Shown here: piece after piece, positions 1 to 10,220 of the stretch
Numbering within the stretch: the first letter of the stretch is position 1
How the letters are laid out: each line of letters begins with the position of its first letter
Translations under genes and position numbers: made by a program
NCBI GenBank assembly: GCA_022707945.1
Contig: JAKIZQ010000004.1
Span: 1 to 32,436, forward strand
Direction of reading: 5' to 3'
Origin: Bdellovibrionales bacterium
GTDB taxonomy: Bacteria > Bdellovibrionota > JAFGOL01
Length of the DNA stretch: 32,436 bases
The notes under the pieces: model-generated
Databases searched by the model: none
What the model was told of the DNA's origin: nothing
What the model saw: the letters and a program-made list of their open reading frames with translations, nothing else

Positions 1-1618
1 TTCATAAACTATAGGTGCATCAACTATAATAGTTGTCGGCGTATATCCATTATCAAGTGCAGCTGCATAAACAACAGGTTTAAAAGTTGAACCAGCTTGT
101 CTTTTTGCTTGATATGCTCTATTGAACTCACTACACCCAGCATCGCCAGAACCACTTAATCTTGCCACCGCACAACTTTTATATTTATAACCACCAACCA
201 TTGCATTTATAGAACCGTCTGTAACGTTAAATGATAATAATGAGCCTCATGATGGCAACATATACAACATCACCTTTTCTAAGAAAACCTTGCCCTAGTT
301 TCCCAGGATGTGCCCACGAGTAACCATCTTTCTTTATAACACCATCAACGTTACCAACTTTTATTTTTATTTCCTGAGTTTTTTCATTTATGCCCATGAC
401 TATCGCTTTGTAATTCTTCCCTTTGTCTATTGGGGTAGGAGCTGTTTTCATACTCAGGTGTTCGCTTTTATCTTTTTTATCTTCTATAACGAACATCTTG
501 TTCCTGAATTTGAATTCCTGCCAAAGTTCAGGAAATAATATATATCCTCTTACTGAGTTTACGGATTCCATGTGTATCTTTTCTAATTCTTCTTTTATAT
601 CTTTATCTGAACTAATCCTCTTTATTGGCCCTCTAAAACCTTGTTCCTTGTCCAGCTTTTCTATCTCTTGTTTAACTGCCTCATCTGCTGCTTTTTGCAT
701 ATCAAGATCAAGTGTTGAATATATCTTCCATCCTTCATCAAGGACTTTATCTGCTCCGTATTTAGAGAATAAATAACGTCTAACAAATTCAACAAAGTAT
801 GGTGCATACTGTAAATTGTGATCAACGTGTTTGTGTAATTTAAGACGTTCATTTGCCGCTTTAAGAGCATCCTCTTTTGTTATATATCCGTCCTCTACCA
901 TTCTATTAAGAACATACACCTGTCTTTCTTTTGCTTTATCTGGATTAAGGAAAGGAGACCACTTTGAAGGAGCTTGTGGCAATCCTGCAAGTAATGCCGC
1001 TTCTGCAAGAGTAAGGTTTTTGGCCTCTTTATTAAAATACTGACTTGCTGCTGCCTGTACACCATATGCATTATGCCCAAGGAATATCTGATTAAGATAC
1101 AGATATAGTATCTCGTGTTTTGTAAGTCTGCTTTCTATCCTGCCTGCTAAAATAGCTTCTTTTATTTTTCTTGATATTTTTTTCTCGTTACTAAGTAAAA
1201 GGCTTCTAGCAACCTGTTGAGTTATAGTACTCCCACCTTGAGAGAATTGTCCGCTCTTAAAGTTAACAATCATCGCTCTAACTATACCTGCAAAGTCTAT
1301 TCCTTTATGTTCAAAAAACTTTCCGTCCTCAGAAGCCACAAACGCATTTATTACTATCTTTGGCATATCTTCATAGGCGATAATATCTCTTTTCTCCCTA
1401 TAAAATTCTCCTATCTTTGTTCCGTTCTTATCATAAACGTTGCTTACCACCCTTGGTTTATAGTCTTTTACTGTGATTATTTTTGGAAGATTCTTTGAAT
1501 ATGTAAGATACAAACCCATGCCCAAGAGGACAGAGAATATCAATAAAAATATAAAAGATATGACTGTTAATTTAAACAACAACACAAAAAAACTTTTTTT
1601 CTTCTTCTTTTTATTCAA
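1..1618 (-). CDS. mrcA: Class A penicillin-binding protein (PBP1A-like), 3' end outside window, reading frame broken near 227-245
   Basis: Bifunctional peptidoglycan glycosyltransferase/transpeptidase anchored in the inner membrane. After a lysine-rich start there is one membrane segment (about residues 13-42). The family 51 glycosyltransferase domain follows, with the EDGKFFEHKG motif (catalytic Glu about residue 100) and GGSTITQQVAR. The transpeptidase begins in another frame: GSLLSFNVTDG, AMVGG, then GSTFKP with the catalytic serine. The first frame stops at 227, soon after GDVVYVAIM; the second is open from about 245 to the window edge. The join is also shorter than usual for the family, so it may hold a deletion as well as a frameshift. 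About 15 extra residues with two cysteines interrupt the usual GGY-FNRA stretch. TTG at 1618 is preferred over GTG at 1627 because AGAGG lies 8 nt upstream of it; GTG overlaps that Shine-Dalgarno. It is the last gene of the recA-recX-alaS run. Confidence 0.88.
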
Positions 1619-1629
1619 AACTATCACCT

Positions 1630-4251
1630 CTATCTATTAGATATGAATTCTTTTATCTTTGGTAATGCACCCACTAATTTACTTATATCAACTCCTCCAC
1701 CCTGAACATATTCTGGATTTCCGCCACCTTTTCCACCAACCAAAGAACTTAGATACTTCATAAGTTCAGAAGCTGGTATTTTTGATGAAGCTTTTTTAGA
1801 GGCAGTTATAACTATGGAGGAGCCACTATCACTACCAGTATAAAGTATCGCAAGGTCTATGCCTTTTGACTTAACGTACTCAGAATATTCACGTAGATCT
1901 TTGGCAGAAGCTCCATTCACTTCTGTAAAAAGGAACTTAATATCATTTATTTGTTCTGCAGATCCTATTGATCTTTCAAGGACCCCTTTTGCAAGAACAG
2001 ACCTAAATTCATCATTTTCTTTTTTGAACTTTTTATTCTCTTCTAATATTTGCCCTACCTTATCCATAAGTTCAGGTTCTGAACATTTAAGTTCATTAGA
2101 GACTTGTTTAACTATCTTTTGGGCAGATTCAAATATTTCATAGGCGTTAAAGGACGTGGTAGCACGTATCCTTCTAACACCAGCACCGGTACTTTCTTCT
2201 GCTATTATCTTAAAGACACCTATATCAGAAGTATTGTTAACATGAGTCCCACCACAAAGTTCAAAGCTCTTATTACCTATCTTTACCACCCTTACTTTGT
2301 CGCCATATTTTTCATCGAACAAAGCCATGGCGCCACTCTTAACTGCATCATTGTATGACATATATGAAAAAGAAACTCCGTCCCCTCTTAATATCCAAAG
2401 ATTAAGTTCTTTTTCTATTTCACTCAAAATATCATTAGGTATTTTTTCATAATGATTAAAATCAAAAGTAAAAAATTTGCTGTTAACCAAAGACCCAGCT
2501 TGTTTTACATGCTCACCAAGTTTAGCTCTTAATAGATGATGTAACATATGGGTTGCTGTATGATTGTTCTGTATAAGATGCCTTAATTCTTTTGACACAA
2601 CAAGATCATACTCTTTGCCTTTCTTTATATTAGAAGATACTTCAGAAACTAAATGGAGATGAATACCAGACACAGGTTTTTGTACAGACACTACTTCTGC
2701 AAGTTCCTTACCGTCAAGTTCGATAGTACCAGTGTCTGCTATTTGTCCTCCAGATTCGGCATAAAAAGGTGTTTTGTCGAATATTAAAATACCCTTATCG
2801 CCTTTATTCAGCTCTTCTACTATTTTGCCGTCCTTAATGATCAATAGACATTTTGCTTTAGATGAAAATTCCTCATAACCAATAAAATCAAATTTTATTG
2901 AAGACACTGCTGTTTTAACGACTTCTATATCGGCATCACTTATCTTTGAATCTGTTGATTGATTCTTTGTTCTTGCTGTTCTTGCCATAGTCCTTTGGTT
3001 CTCCATTTCTTTTTCAAAACCAGCAATATCTACGTCTATATCTTTTTCCTTACATATCATCTGTGTAAGATCCAAAGGGAAACCATAAGTGTCATAAAGT
3101 TTGAACGCTGTTTGACCGTTAAGTTTTTTGCCTTTACTTAAAGAAGCTAACTCCTTCTCTAAAAGACTTAATCCCTTATCAAGTGTTTCAAAGAATTTTT
3201 CTTCTTCTGATAGCAATATTTTTTGTATATCATTTTTTGATGAAACGAGTTCGGGATATGCATCCCCCATTAGATCGCAAACTACTGGAATGTTCTTATA
3301 AAGGAACGGTGAGTCAAAACCAAGCAGCTTTCCATGGCGAATAGCTCGTCTTATTATCCTTCTTAATACATAACCAGCTCCTTCATTAGAAGGAAAACAG
3401 CCGTCACTTATTAAAAAAGCAATACTACGAAGATGGTCTGCTATGGCGTTGCAAGAACCTTCGTGTTCTTTGCCTTTTTGTATGTGCTTTTTTATGTTCT
3501 TAAACACGTCTATATCATAATTGCTAGCCACACCCTGCATCACTGCTGTAAGCCTTTCTAAACCTGCACCAGTATCTATGCTTGGTTTTGGAAGTTTTGT
3601 TAATTTGCCTTTTTCATCTCTATTGTACTGCATGAAGACCAGATTCCATATTTCAACATAACGGTCACAGTCACAGCCAACCTTACAATCTGGTTTTCCG
3701 CAACCATGTTCAGAACCATGATCATAGTATATTTCTGAACAAGGGCCACAAGGTCCAACTTCGCCCATAGACCAAAAATTATCCTTATCACCTAACCTGA
3801 ATATTTTATTTGTAGGTACGCCAATATTCTTGTTCCAAAGATCATATGCCTCGTCGTCGTCTTTGTATACCGTAATAAAAAGTTTATCTGTTGGTATTCC
3901 ATATCTCTTTGTAAGAAGTTCCCAAGCATATTCTATTGCTTCTTTCTTAAAATAATCTCCAAAAGAAAAATTACCTAACATCTCAAAAAAAGTATGATGT
4001 CTGTAAGTAAAGCCTACATTCTCAAGATCGTTGTGTTTACCTCCAGCCCTAACACATTTTTGACAAGAGCTAGCTCTTTTATAATCCCTTGAATCAAGGC
4101 CAAGAAAAACATCCTTGAATTGATTCATCCCTGCATTAGTGAACAAAAGTGTTGGATCTTTTTTAGGAAGTAGGTTTGAGCTTGGAACTACAGTGTGTCC
4201 TTTTTCTTTGAAATAATCTAAAAATATTTTTCTGACTTCAGATATCTTCAA
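1630..4251 (-). CDS. alaS: Alanyl-tRNA synthetase
   Basis: Cytoplasmic class II synthetase that charges tRNA-Ala and edits misactivated serine and glycine. Length is 873 residues, normal for the family. The N-terminal catalytic core is intact (FTNAGMNQFKDVFLG, then RHHTFFEMLGNFSFGDYFK), followed by GYVLRRIIRRAIRHG. The editing-domain zinc ligands are H564, H568 (HTATH), C666 and H670 (CGGTH). The C-terminal glycine-rich segment is also present. The start is TTG with GGGAGG 9 nt upstream, and it overlaps the end of recX by 14 bp, so the two are probably translationally coupled. The PBP1A gene follows within about 11 bp. Confidence 0.98.
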   Translation of the reverse strand: MKISEVRKIFLDYFKEKGHTVVPSSNLLPKKDPTLLFTNAGMNQFKDVFLGLDSRDYKRASSCQKCVRAGGKHNDLENVGFTYRHHTFFEMLGNFSFGDYFKKEAIEYAWELLTKRYGIPTDKLFITVYKDDDEAYDLWNKNIGVPTNKIFRLGDKDNFWSMGEVGPCGPCSEIYYDHGSEHGCGKPDCKVGCDCDRYVEIWNLVFMQYNRDEKGKLTKLPKPSIDTGAGLERLTAVMQGVASNYDIDVFKNIKKHIQKGKEHEGSCNAIADHLRSIAFLISDGCFPSNEGAGYVLRRIIRRAIRHGKLLGFDSPFLYKNIPVVCDLMGDAYPELVSSKNDIQKILLSEEEKFFETLDKGLSLLEKELASLSKGKKLNGQTAFKLYDTYGFPLDLTQMICKEKDIDVDIAGFEKEMENQRTMARTARTKNQSTDSKISDADIEVVKTAVSSIKFDFIGYEEFSSKAKCLLIIKDGKIVEELNKGDKGILIFDKTPFYAESGGQIADTGTIELDGKELAEVVSVQKPVSGIHLHLVSEVSSNIKKGKEYDLVVSKELRHLIQNNHTATHMLHHLLRAKLGEHVKQAGSLVNSKFFTFDFNHYEKIPNDILSEIEKELNLWILRGDGVSFSYMSYNDAVKSGAMALFDEKYGDKVRVVKIGNKSFELCGGTHVNNTSDIGVFKIIAEESTGAGVRRIRATTSFNAYEIFESAQKIVKQVSNELKCSEPELMDKVGQILEENKKFKKENDEFRSVLAKGVLERSIGSAEQINDIKFLFTEVNGASAKDLREYSEYVKSKGIDLAILYTGSDSGSSIVITASKKASSKIPASELMKYLSSLVGGKGGGNPEYVQGGGVDISKLVGALPKIKEFISNR

Positions 4252-4702
4252 CCCTTAATACCTCCCGAATACGATCCAAGCCAAAACCTCTTCTCATTAA
4301 AAAGTCGTATGCTTTCTTTAAGCCCTTTACGTCTTTGAGGTTAAACTTTTTCTTATCCAAAAGATATCTTATATTCGCTATTTCATCATTTTCAAGGAAA
4401 AAAGACCCCGCTAAAGAAAGGGCTTTGTCTTTTGAAAGTCCCTTAAGCATGAGTCGTCTTACAGCCTCGTTCTTGCCAAACCTTTTACGGCCAAGCTCTT
4501 CAAGATACAAAAAGGCGCGGTCATCATCATCAAGATAACCACGCCTTTTAAAATCCTCTATTACTTCATCAACCTGCTTTTCTTCAAACCCCTTTTTTAG
4601 CAACTTTTGCCTTAGCTCATTACTAAAATGAGGTCTTCTGGCTAAAAGATCCGCCGCCTTTCTTTGAGGGCTCTCCTCAGTTGCTCTTTGCTTCTTCGGC
4701 AT
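4238..4702 (-). CDS. recX: RecX, regulator of RecA
   Basis: Small cytoplasmic protein of 154 residues that binds RecA filaments and modulates recombinase activity. It shows the RecX helical-repeat pattern: [19 protein letters not shown], then [11 protein letters not shown], and later [15 protein letters not shown]. It starts 26 bp inside the end of recA, with AAGAAGG just upstream of the ATG, and runs 14 bp into alaS. RecA-RecX coexpression from one transcript is the common arrangement and is clearly supported here by the overlaps. Confidence 0.93.
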   Translation of the reverse strand: MPKKQRATEESPQRKAADLLARRPHFSNELRQKLLKKGFEEKQVDEVIEDFKRRGYLDDDDRAFLYLEELGRKRFGKNEAVRRLMLKGLSKDKALSLAGSFFLENDEIANIRYLLDKKKFNLKDVKGLKKAYDFLMRRGFGLDRIREVLRVEDI

Positions 4703-5780
4703 GAGCCTTCTTGCCAGTTGTTTTTCCTGCTGGTTTTACTTCCTGTTCCACCGTGTTGCTTTTAACACCATGGTGAGCAAGTATCCTGTTCTCTATTTCT
4801 TTTGATATTTCTGGATGCTCTCTTAGGTATGTTTCAACACTGTCTTTACCCTGACCTATCTTGTCGCCGTTATAAGAGAACCAAGAACCACTCTTGTCTA
4901 TAATGTTAGCGTTAACTCCGCAGTCTATAAGTTCACCTATTTTTGATATACCCTGTCCGTATATTACATCAAACTCAACTTCTCTGAATGGTGGAGCCAC
5001 CTTATTCTTAACTATTTTAACTCTGGTCCTGCTACCTATATTATTTTCGCCATCCTTTATTGCTCCAACTCTTCTTATGTCCAATCTTACAGATGAATAG
5101 AATTTTAATGCATTACCACCTGTAGTTGTTTCTGGATTACCAAACATAATGCCGAGTTTCATTCTTATTTGGTTAATGAAAACGACTATACATTTTGACC
5201 TGCTTATGCTTCCAGTAAGTTTTCTTAGTGCCTGTGACATTAATCTTGCTTGCAAGCCCATGTGTGAGTCACCCATGTCGCCTTCTATTTCTGCTTTAGG
5301 CACAAGTGCTGCCACAGAGTCAACTATAAGAATATCCACAGCACCAGATCTAACAAGTGTATCGGTAATTTCTAAAGCTTGTTCGCCACTATCTGGCTGA
5401 GATATCAAAAGATTCTCGGTATCAACACCAAGTTTTCCAGCATAACTAACATCAAGAGCATGTTCAGCATCGACAAAAGCGGCCACACCACCGTTCTTTT
5501 GTGTTTCAGCTATCATGTGTAAAGCCAATGTTGTTTTTCCAGAAGCCTCTGGACCATAAACTTCCACGATCCTTCCTCTTGGTATACCACCAACGCCTAG
5601 AGCTATGTCTAAGCCTAAAGAACCAGTAGATACAACGTCTATAGTTTTATCTAACTTGTCATCTTCACCAAGCCTCATGATAGAGCCTTTACCAAACTGT
5701 TTCTCTATAGAAGAAACCGCCAACTCAAGTGCTTTTTTCTTGTCCTGAACAGACAAGTTGTTCGTTGTTCCTATTGCCAT
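4677..5780 (-). CDS. recA: RecA recombinase
   Basis: ATP-dependent DNA strand-exchange protein that also activates the SOS response. It has 367 residues. Visible features are the [10 protein letters not shown] segment, Walker [10 protein letters not shown] (76-84), Walker B-like [10 protein letters not shown], the [15 protein letters not shown] region of loop L1, and [10 protein letters not shown] leading into loop L2 with [10 protein letters not shown]. The C-terminal tail is rich in Lys, Glu and Ala, as is usual. The start is ATG. pgpA ends only 1 bp away on its upstream side and recX overlaps its end, so it sits inside an operon. I saw no convincing LexA box in the short upstream gap. Confidence 0.99.
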   Translation of the reverse strand: MAIGTTNNLSVQDKKKALELAVSSIEKQFGKGSIMRLGEDDKLDKTIDVVSTGSLGLDIALGVGGIPRGRIVEVYGPEASGKTTLALHMIAETQKNGGVAAFVDAEHALDVSYAGKLGVDTENLLISQPDSGEQALEITDTLVRSGAVDILIVDSVAALVPKAEIEGDMGDSHMGLQARLMSQALRKLTGSISRSKCIVVFINQIRMKLGIMFGNPETTTGGNALKFYSSVRLDIRRVGAIKDGENNIGSRTRVKIVKNKVAPPFREVEFDVIYGQGISKIGELIDCGVNANIIDKSGSWFSYNGDKIGQGKDSVETYLREHPEISKEIENRILAHHGVKSNTVEQEVKPAGKTTGKKAHAEEAKSN

Positions 5781-5781
5781 T

Positions 5782-6240
5782 TCACCCTCCTAATAGAATA
5801 GATATTATCCATAGAATAATTCCTGCATAAAGACCAGCCATCACATCGTCCATTACGACCCCGATTCCTTTTGGCAAACGCTCAAAATTCCTAACTGGCC
5901 AAGGTTTAAAGATATCAAAAAGTCTGAAAAGGGCAAACCCTAAAAGGCCCATATAAAGCTGTTTTCCCACAAATAGGATACTCACAAGATATCCACAAAA
6001 TTCATCTATGACTATCTTTTGGCTATCCTTTTCGTTGTACACTTTTTCTGCCAAGCTACTGATATAACAAGATAAAATTATCAATACGAGTGTTAACATT
6101 AAAAGACTAAACTGTGACATATGTCTTGCGTAGAAATACCAAAATAAAAAACCACCAAGAGTACCAAAAGTCCCTGGCGCCACTGGTATATAACCCAAAC
6201 CTAATACAGAGACAAAAGATCTTACAAATATATTTTTCAA
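5782..6240 (-). CDS. pgpA: Phosphatidylglycerophosphatase A
   Basis: Integral membrane enzyme that dephosphorylates phosphatidylglycerophosphate to phosphatidylglycerol. The 152-residue protein has the family signatures [12 protein letters not shown] near the N terminus, VIDEFCGY in the middle, and a C-terminal segment beginning [13 protein letters not shown], with several hydrophobic helices. The start is TTG at 6238-6240 with AGAGG just upstream. It directly precedes recA with a 1-bp gap. The 72 bp between it and the FHA gene hold no clear terminator, so transcription may enter from upstream. Confidence 0.93.
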   Translation of the reverse strand: MKNIFVRSFVSVLGLGYIPVAPGTFGTLGGFLFWYFYARHMSQFSLLMLTLVLIILSCYISSLAEKVYNEKDSQKIVIDEFCGYLVSILFVGKQLYMGLLGFALFRLFDIFKPWPVRNFERLPKGIGVVMDDVMAGLYAGIILWIISILLGG

Positions 6241-6312
6241 AAAAACCTCTTAATCAACTATATAACAAGAAAAGGACCACATCAAAACACTTTTATAAGA
6301 AAGCAAACCTGT

Positions 6313-7182
6313 TTAAAAATCCTCCGCTTTGTATGAAAAACTTAATGCCGTGTCCCCCAATCTAACTATGTCATCTTCTCTAAATGAAGCTATTTGAACT
6401 TTTTGATCATTTATAAAAGTACCATTTTGGCTTCCAAGGTCGCGGATCTTAAAAATACCTTTGCCAGCTATCTCAACTATGGCATGTTCCCTTGAAATAC
6501 TTTTATCTTTCAACCAAAGATCTTTTGTTCTTCCGACCACTATTTGTTTTTTATAAAAATCAAAAACATCTCCTTCATTTGGTCCAGTAAGAGCCTTCAC
6601 ACTAAAGAAGTATCCATCTACCATTCCTTGTATTGGATGTTCATCACTATCCAACGTGGCTGTTGTATCAAGAAGTTTTACAAATATATCAAAAGCCTTA
6701 TCACCAACATTGTAAGGAGGCTGTATCCTCATGTCTGGTTGAAAAACTATTTTATCGTCTAGAACTTTGGCAAGTTTTTTAAAGTCATGAGTGGATTTTG
6801 AATATTGAGAAGGTGCTTTGCCTATAAAAGTTCTGGATTCAGAAAGGTTCTCTTCAACACAGATAGCAAGAAAAACAGTTGTGCCTATTCTTAGTTTATC
6901 ATTATTTGATATTAAAGCTTTAGACGCTCTTTTACCATTAACATAGATTCCGTTAGTACTGCCAAGGTCCTGCGCAATCAACTCTCCAGACATCACAGTA
7001 AGGCTTGCATGTAATTTTGATACTTCTGGATCTGCTAAAAAAATAGCAAGTTTTCTATCTATATTATCTGGTATCCCCGTGGGTGGAACTCTTCTTACTT
7101 CATAACGTTTATCATCTTCAAGTTCGAAGATTGTATCTATGTTATTACCTTCTATTATCTTTAGACTTATTTTTTTTGCCAA
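6313..7182 (-). CDS. Protein with two FHA domains
   Basis: Cytoplasmic protein of 289 residues with a forkhead-associated domain at each end. The first covers about residues 5-108, with SKLHASL and LGSTNGIYVNG. The second is the last ~80 residues, with VVGRT, ISREHAIVEI and LGSQNGTFIN. The linker shows no enzymatic motif. FHA domains bind phosphothreonine peptides, so this is a likely reader of Ser/Thr phosphorylation; no Ser/Thr kinase or phosphatase gene lies in the window, so the partner is unknown. The start is TTG with GGGGTG 5 nt upstream. There is no signal peptide or membrane segment. Confidence 0.88.
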   Translation of the reverse strand: MAKKISLKIIEGNNIDTIFELEDDKRYEVRRVPPTGIPDNIDRKLAIFLADPEVSKLHASLTVMSGELIAQDLGSTNGIYVNGKRASKALISNNDKLRIGTTVFLAICVEENLSESRTFIGKAPSQYSKSTHDFKKLAKVLDDKIVFQPDMRIQPPYNVGDKAFDIFVKLLDTTATLDSDEHPIQGMVDGYFFSVKALTGPNEGDVFDFYKKQIVVGRTKDLWLKDKSISREHAIVEIAGKGIFKIRDLGSQNGTFINDQKVQIASFREDDIVRLGDTALSFSYKAEDF

Positions 7183-7188
7183 AGCACA

Positions 7189-7229
7189 CCCCGTTATTAG
7201 TACATCTATATAATAGATACTGTACGGGG
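7189..7229. repeat. Imperfect 41-bp inverted repeat between lon and the FHA gene
   Basis: The arms CCCCGT and ACGGGG enclose a second inverted pair (ATCTAT and ATAGAT). The element fills most of the 63-bp gap between the lon stop and the FHA start. It lacks a T-tract on the minus strand, so it is a poor intrinsic terminator. It could be a processing hairpin, an operator, or an attenuator ahead of the FHA gene. Confidence 0.4.
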
Positions 7230-7245
7230 ATTAGACAACCGTTAT

Positions 7246-9615
7246 TTAAGCTACAGCTTTAACCTGTTTTTTTGAACCCTTAAAGAATTCTACAGACTCT
7301 ATCTTCTTGGGCAACAGTGCCGCATCAATAACATCATCAACTCTTTCAACAAATATGAATTTAAGCTTCTTTTTAAATTCAGCTGGTATGTTCACAAGGT
7401 CCTTCTTGTTCAACTCTGGAGCTATAATAACTTTTATACCAGCCCTCATTGCCGCAAGTGCTTTTTCCTTAAGCCCTCCTATAGGAAGAACCTTTCCAGA
7501 TAAACTTATTTCTCCAGTCATTGCAACATCCTTTGATACAGGACGACCAGTTATATGTGAAATTATAGCCGTAGCTATTGCAATACCAGCAGAAGGTCCA
7601 TCTTTTGGAACAGCACCAGAAGGAAAATGAACATGTACTTCGTTATGCTGAAAATAATCTTCTGCTATGCCATACTGCTGTGCCATGGTTTTAACATAAC
7701 TAAGGGCGGTGGTTGCAGATTCTTTCATTACTTCACCAAGGTTACCTGTCATCTTTAGTCCACTACCTTTAGAAGAAGCAACTTCTATCATCAATATCTC
7801 ACCACCATATTGTGTCCAAGCAAGACCGGTTGAGATACCTATTTCATCACTAACATTCTTTTCTTCTGATATGTACAAAGGACAGCCAAGATATTTTTCT
7901 ACCAACTGTGGTGTTATCTTTTCTGGAAAATTTTTATCAGTAGCTATAAGCTTTGCCGTCTTCCTGCAGATCTTACCTATAAGTCTTTCTAAGGTTCTAA
8001 CGCCAGCCTCTTTGGTGTACTGTGTTATTATTTTCAACAACACTTTGTCTGTAAATTTAATGTTTTTATTCTCTAAACCATTTTCATTTAGCTGTTTTGG
8101 TATCAAATGTTTTTGAGCTATTTTTATTTTTTCTTCTGAGGTGTAACCAGAAAGATTTATAGTTTCCATTCTGTCCCTTAAAGCAGGAGGTATTGTGTCC
8201 CACATATTAGCTGTAGCTATAAACATTACATTGGTAAGATCAAAAGGAAGGTTCATGTAATGGTCTCTAAAAGAAAAGTTTTGTTCTGGATCAAGAACTT
8301 CTAATAATGCAGAACTAGGATCACCCTTAAAATCTGCTCCAAGTTTATCTATTTCATCGAGTACAAAAACAGGATTATTTGTACCAGCCTGTTTAAGACT
8401 TTGTATTATCTTGCCTGGCATAGCTCCAACGTAGGTACGTCTATGACCCCTTATTTCTGCCTCATCCTTAACTCCACCAAGAGATATTCTTACAAACTTA
8501 CGGCCAAGAGCCCTTGCTATGGATTTTCCTAATGATGTTTTACCAACTCCAGGTGCGCCAACGAAACAAAGTATAGGTCCTTTTATTTTCTTATTAAGCT
8601 TACTAACAGCAAGATGCTCTATTATCCTCTCCTTTATTTCTTCAAGGTCATAATGATCCTCGTCTAATATTTTCTTTGCATGCTCAAGGTCCATATTATC
8701 TTCGCTATTTATCATCCATGGTGTTTCTGTTATCCACTCAAGATACGTCCTTAATACCGCAGATTCACTTGCATCAGGATGCATTCTTTCTAATCTATCA
8801 AGTTGTTTAAAAGCCTCTATTTTAACTTCTTCTGGCATTTTTATTTCTGTAAGCTTTCTTCTTATATCGCTCATGTCTTCATTTTTTCCGTCGTTGTCAC
8901 CAAGTTCAGACTTAATCGCTTTCATCTGTTCCTTTAAGAAGTATTCTTTTTGAGCTCTTGTCATTTCGTCTTTTGCCATATTGTTTATTTTGTTCTGTAA
9001 AGAGATTATCTCTGCTTCTTTCAATAGATGTTCATTAACTTTATATAGTTTCTTTAAAGGATCTGTTTGTTCCAATATTTGCTGTGCATCCTGTGCATTA
9101 AGTCCAATGTTGGCCGCTATTATGTCTGCTATCTTGCTTCCGTCTTTTATTTCATCCATTACTACAAGTATGTCTGGTGAAAGCAGTTTTCCCATCGCTA
9201 CTATTTTTTCTATTTGCTCTCGGATGTTCCTCATTAAAGCAGATATTTCCGGATTGCTTACATCAAGTTCTTTCTCTTCTATATTCTCTACTTTAACTTT
9301 AAAGAACGGATCTGTCTGTTCAAACGATTTTATTACAGCTTTATGCATCCCTTGTATAAGAACTTTTGCTCTCCCGTCTGGAAGTTTTTTCATTCTTACT
9401 ATCATTGCAACAGTACCTGTTTCATATATCTGATCTGGTGTTGGTGCTTCATCTAGCATGTTTTTTTGTGCAGATAGGAACACCAACCTATTACCTTCAA
9501 GCGCTTCTTCTACGGCTTTTATAGAATTATCCCTGCCAACAAAAAGTGGAAGTATCATATATGGGAAAACTACTATGTCCCTAACTGGTAATAACGGCAT
9601 TACAGAAGTACTCAT
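7246..9615 (-). CDS. lon: Lon ATP-dependent protease
   Basis: Cytosolic AAA+ protease that degrades misfolded and regulatory proteins. All 789 residues are intact: an N-terminal LonB-like substrate domain (LLPVRDIVVFPYM), a coiled-coil middle, Walker A GAPGVGKTS, Walker B FVLDEIDKL, and the C-terminal S16 protease domain. The catalytic pair is Ser675 (KDGPSAG) and Lys718 (GGLKEKA), 43 residues apart as in E. coli Lon. The start is ATG with GGAGG 7 nt upstream. It has its own candidate promoter and may also receive read-through from the DksA-like gene. Confidence 0.98.
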   Translation of the reverse strand: MSTSVMPLLPVRDIVVFPYMILPLFVGRDNSIKAVEEALEGNRLVFLSAQKNMLDEAPTPDQIYETGTVAMIVRMKKLPDGRAKVLIQGMHKAVIKSFEQTDPFFKVKVENIEEKELDVSNPEISALMRNIREQIEKIVAMGKLLSPDILVVMDEIKDGSKIADIIAANIGLNAQDAQQILEQTDPLKKLYKVNEHLLKEAEIISLQNKINNMAKDEMTRAQKEYFLKEQMKAIKSELGDNDGKNEDMSDIRRKLTEIKMPEEVKIEAFKQLDRLERMHPDASESAVLRTYLEWITETPWMINSEDNMDLEHAKKILDEDHYDLEEIKERIIEHLAVSKLNKKIKGPILCFVGAPGVGKTSLGKSIARALGRKFVRISLGGVKDEAEIRGHRRTYVGAMPGKIIQSLKQAGTNNPVFVLDEIDKLGADFKGDPSSALLEVLDPEQNFSFRDHYMNLPFDLTNVMFIATANMWDTIPPALRDRMETINLSGYTSEEKIKIAQKHLIPKQLNENGLENKNIKFTDKVLLKIITQYTKEAGVRTLERLIGKICRKTAKLIATDKNFPEKITPQLVEKYLGCPLYISEEKNVSDEIGISTGLAWTQYGGEILMIEVASSKGSGLKMTGNLGEVMKESATTALSYVKTMAQQYGIAEDYFQHNEVHVHFPSGAVPKDGPSAGIAIATAIISHITGRPVSKDVAMTGEISLSGKVLPIGGLKEKALAAMRAGIKVIIAPELNKKDLVNIPAEFKKKLKFIFVERVDDVIDAALLPKKIESVEFFKGSKKQVKAVA

Positions 9616-9664
9616 GGTTCAACCTCCAATAGTGGTCTATGCTCTGTTAACACTTATCGGAAAT

Positions 9665-9693
9665 TTAATAATAAAGTTTAGGTACTTAAACAA
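9665..9693 (-). promoter_or_regulatory. Candidate housekeeping promoter of lon
   Basis: On the minus strand TTGTTT is followed by 17 bp and TATTAA, about 50 bp upstream of the lon start codon. This is a moderate match to the sigma-70 consensus. No heat-shock consensus is obvious. Confidence 0.4.
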
Positions 9694-9721
9694 GATTAGT
9701 GGTGGGCGGGAGAAAGCTTAT

Positions 9722-9745
9722 TAATAAGGGTTTCATCCCTTATTA
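9722..9745 (-). terminator. Weak stem-loop after the DksA/TraR-like gene
   Basis: A perfect 9-bp stem (TAATAAGGG with CCCTTATTA) encloses a 6-nt loop, 36 bp beyond the stop codon. The T-rich tail is poor, so termination may be partial and lon may get some read-through. Confidence 0.35.
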
Positions 9746-9780
9746 TTGCTATATGAGACCATAAATGAAAGGTCTAAAGA

Positions 9781-10140
9781 TCAGGCCAATCTTTTTTGTT
9801 CTAATTCTATGTCTTGCATACAATCAACACATAGTGAACAAAAAGGTTGTATCTTTAATCTTTCATAAGAAATTGGTTCTCCACAACTTTCACAACAACC
9901 ATAGTCACCTTCATCCATTCGTTTAAAGGCTCTTTCTATGTCCAGAAGACATCTTCTGTCCCTAGTTTGAATTGTGCAACTAAGGTACTGATTAACTTCT
10001 TCTACTGCATAGTCGCCTTCGTCAGAAGGTTTTTGATCATTCTCCATCATTTGCCTGAAAGCATTGCGAGAGCTGTTGAGAAGGTCCTCTTTCTTTTTCA
10101 TCAGTGTGGAACGAATCGATTCCAACTGCTTATTAGTCAT
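9781..10140 (-). CDS. DksA/TraR family zinc-finger protein
   Basis: RNA-polymerase secondary-channel regulator family; members adjust transcription, often with ppGpp. The 119-residue protein has an N-terminal helical part with an acidic turn (PSDEGDYAVEE), where DksA-type proteins carry the tip aspartates. The C-terminal zinc finger has Cys83 and Cys86 followed by Cys104 and Cys107, the spacing seen in DksA. I chose the ATG at 10138-10140 because a strong GAGGGG lies 8 nt upstream; an upstream TTG at 10173 would add 11 residues but has no ribosome site. Its length is between TraR and DksA, so calling it true DksA is not certain. Confidence 0.88.
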   Translation of the reverse strand: MTNKQLESIRSTLMKKKEDLLNSSRNAFRQMMENDQKPSDEGDYAVEEVNQYLSCTIQTRDRRCLLDIERAFKRMDEGDYGCCESCGEPISYERLKIQPFCSLCVDCMQDIELEQKRLA

Positions 10141-10183
10141 CACGATACCCCCCTCTTTGACTAATAACCCCAAGAACGAAACC

Positions 10184-10212
10184 TATATTCACACAAAAAA
10201 AATTTTTTTCAA
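10184..10212 (-). promoter_or_regulatory. Candidate promoter of the DksA/TraR-like gene
   Basis: TTGAAA, 17 bp and AATATA on the minus strand lie 44 bp upstream of the chosen start. The spacer contains an A8T7 tract. Moderate consensus match only. Confidence 0.35.
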
Positions 10213-10220
10213 GTGATATT

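Noticed and set aside
9722..9745. Strong terminator isolating lon
   Set aside because: The stem is good but the T-tract is poor on both strands, so only a weak terminator is listed.
10200..10212. A/T tract as a transcription terminator for the lipoprotein operon
   Set aside because: It has no GC-rich stem and overlaps a plausible promoter instead.
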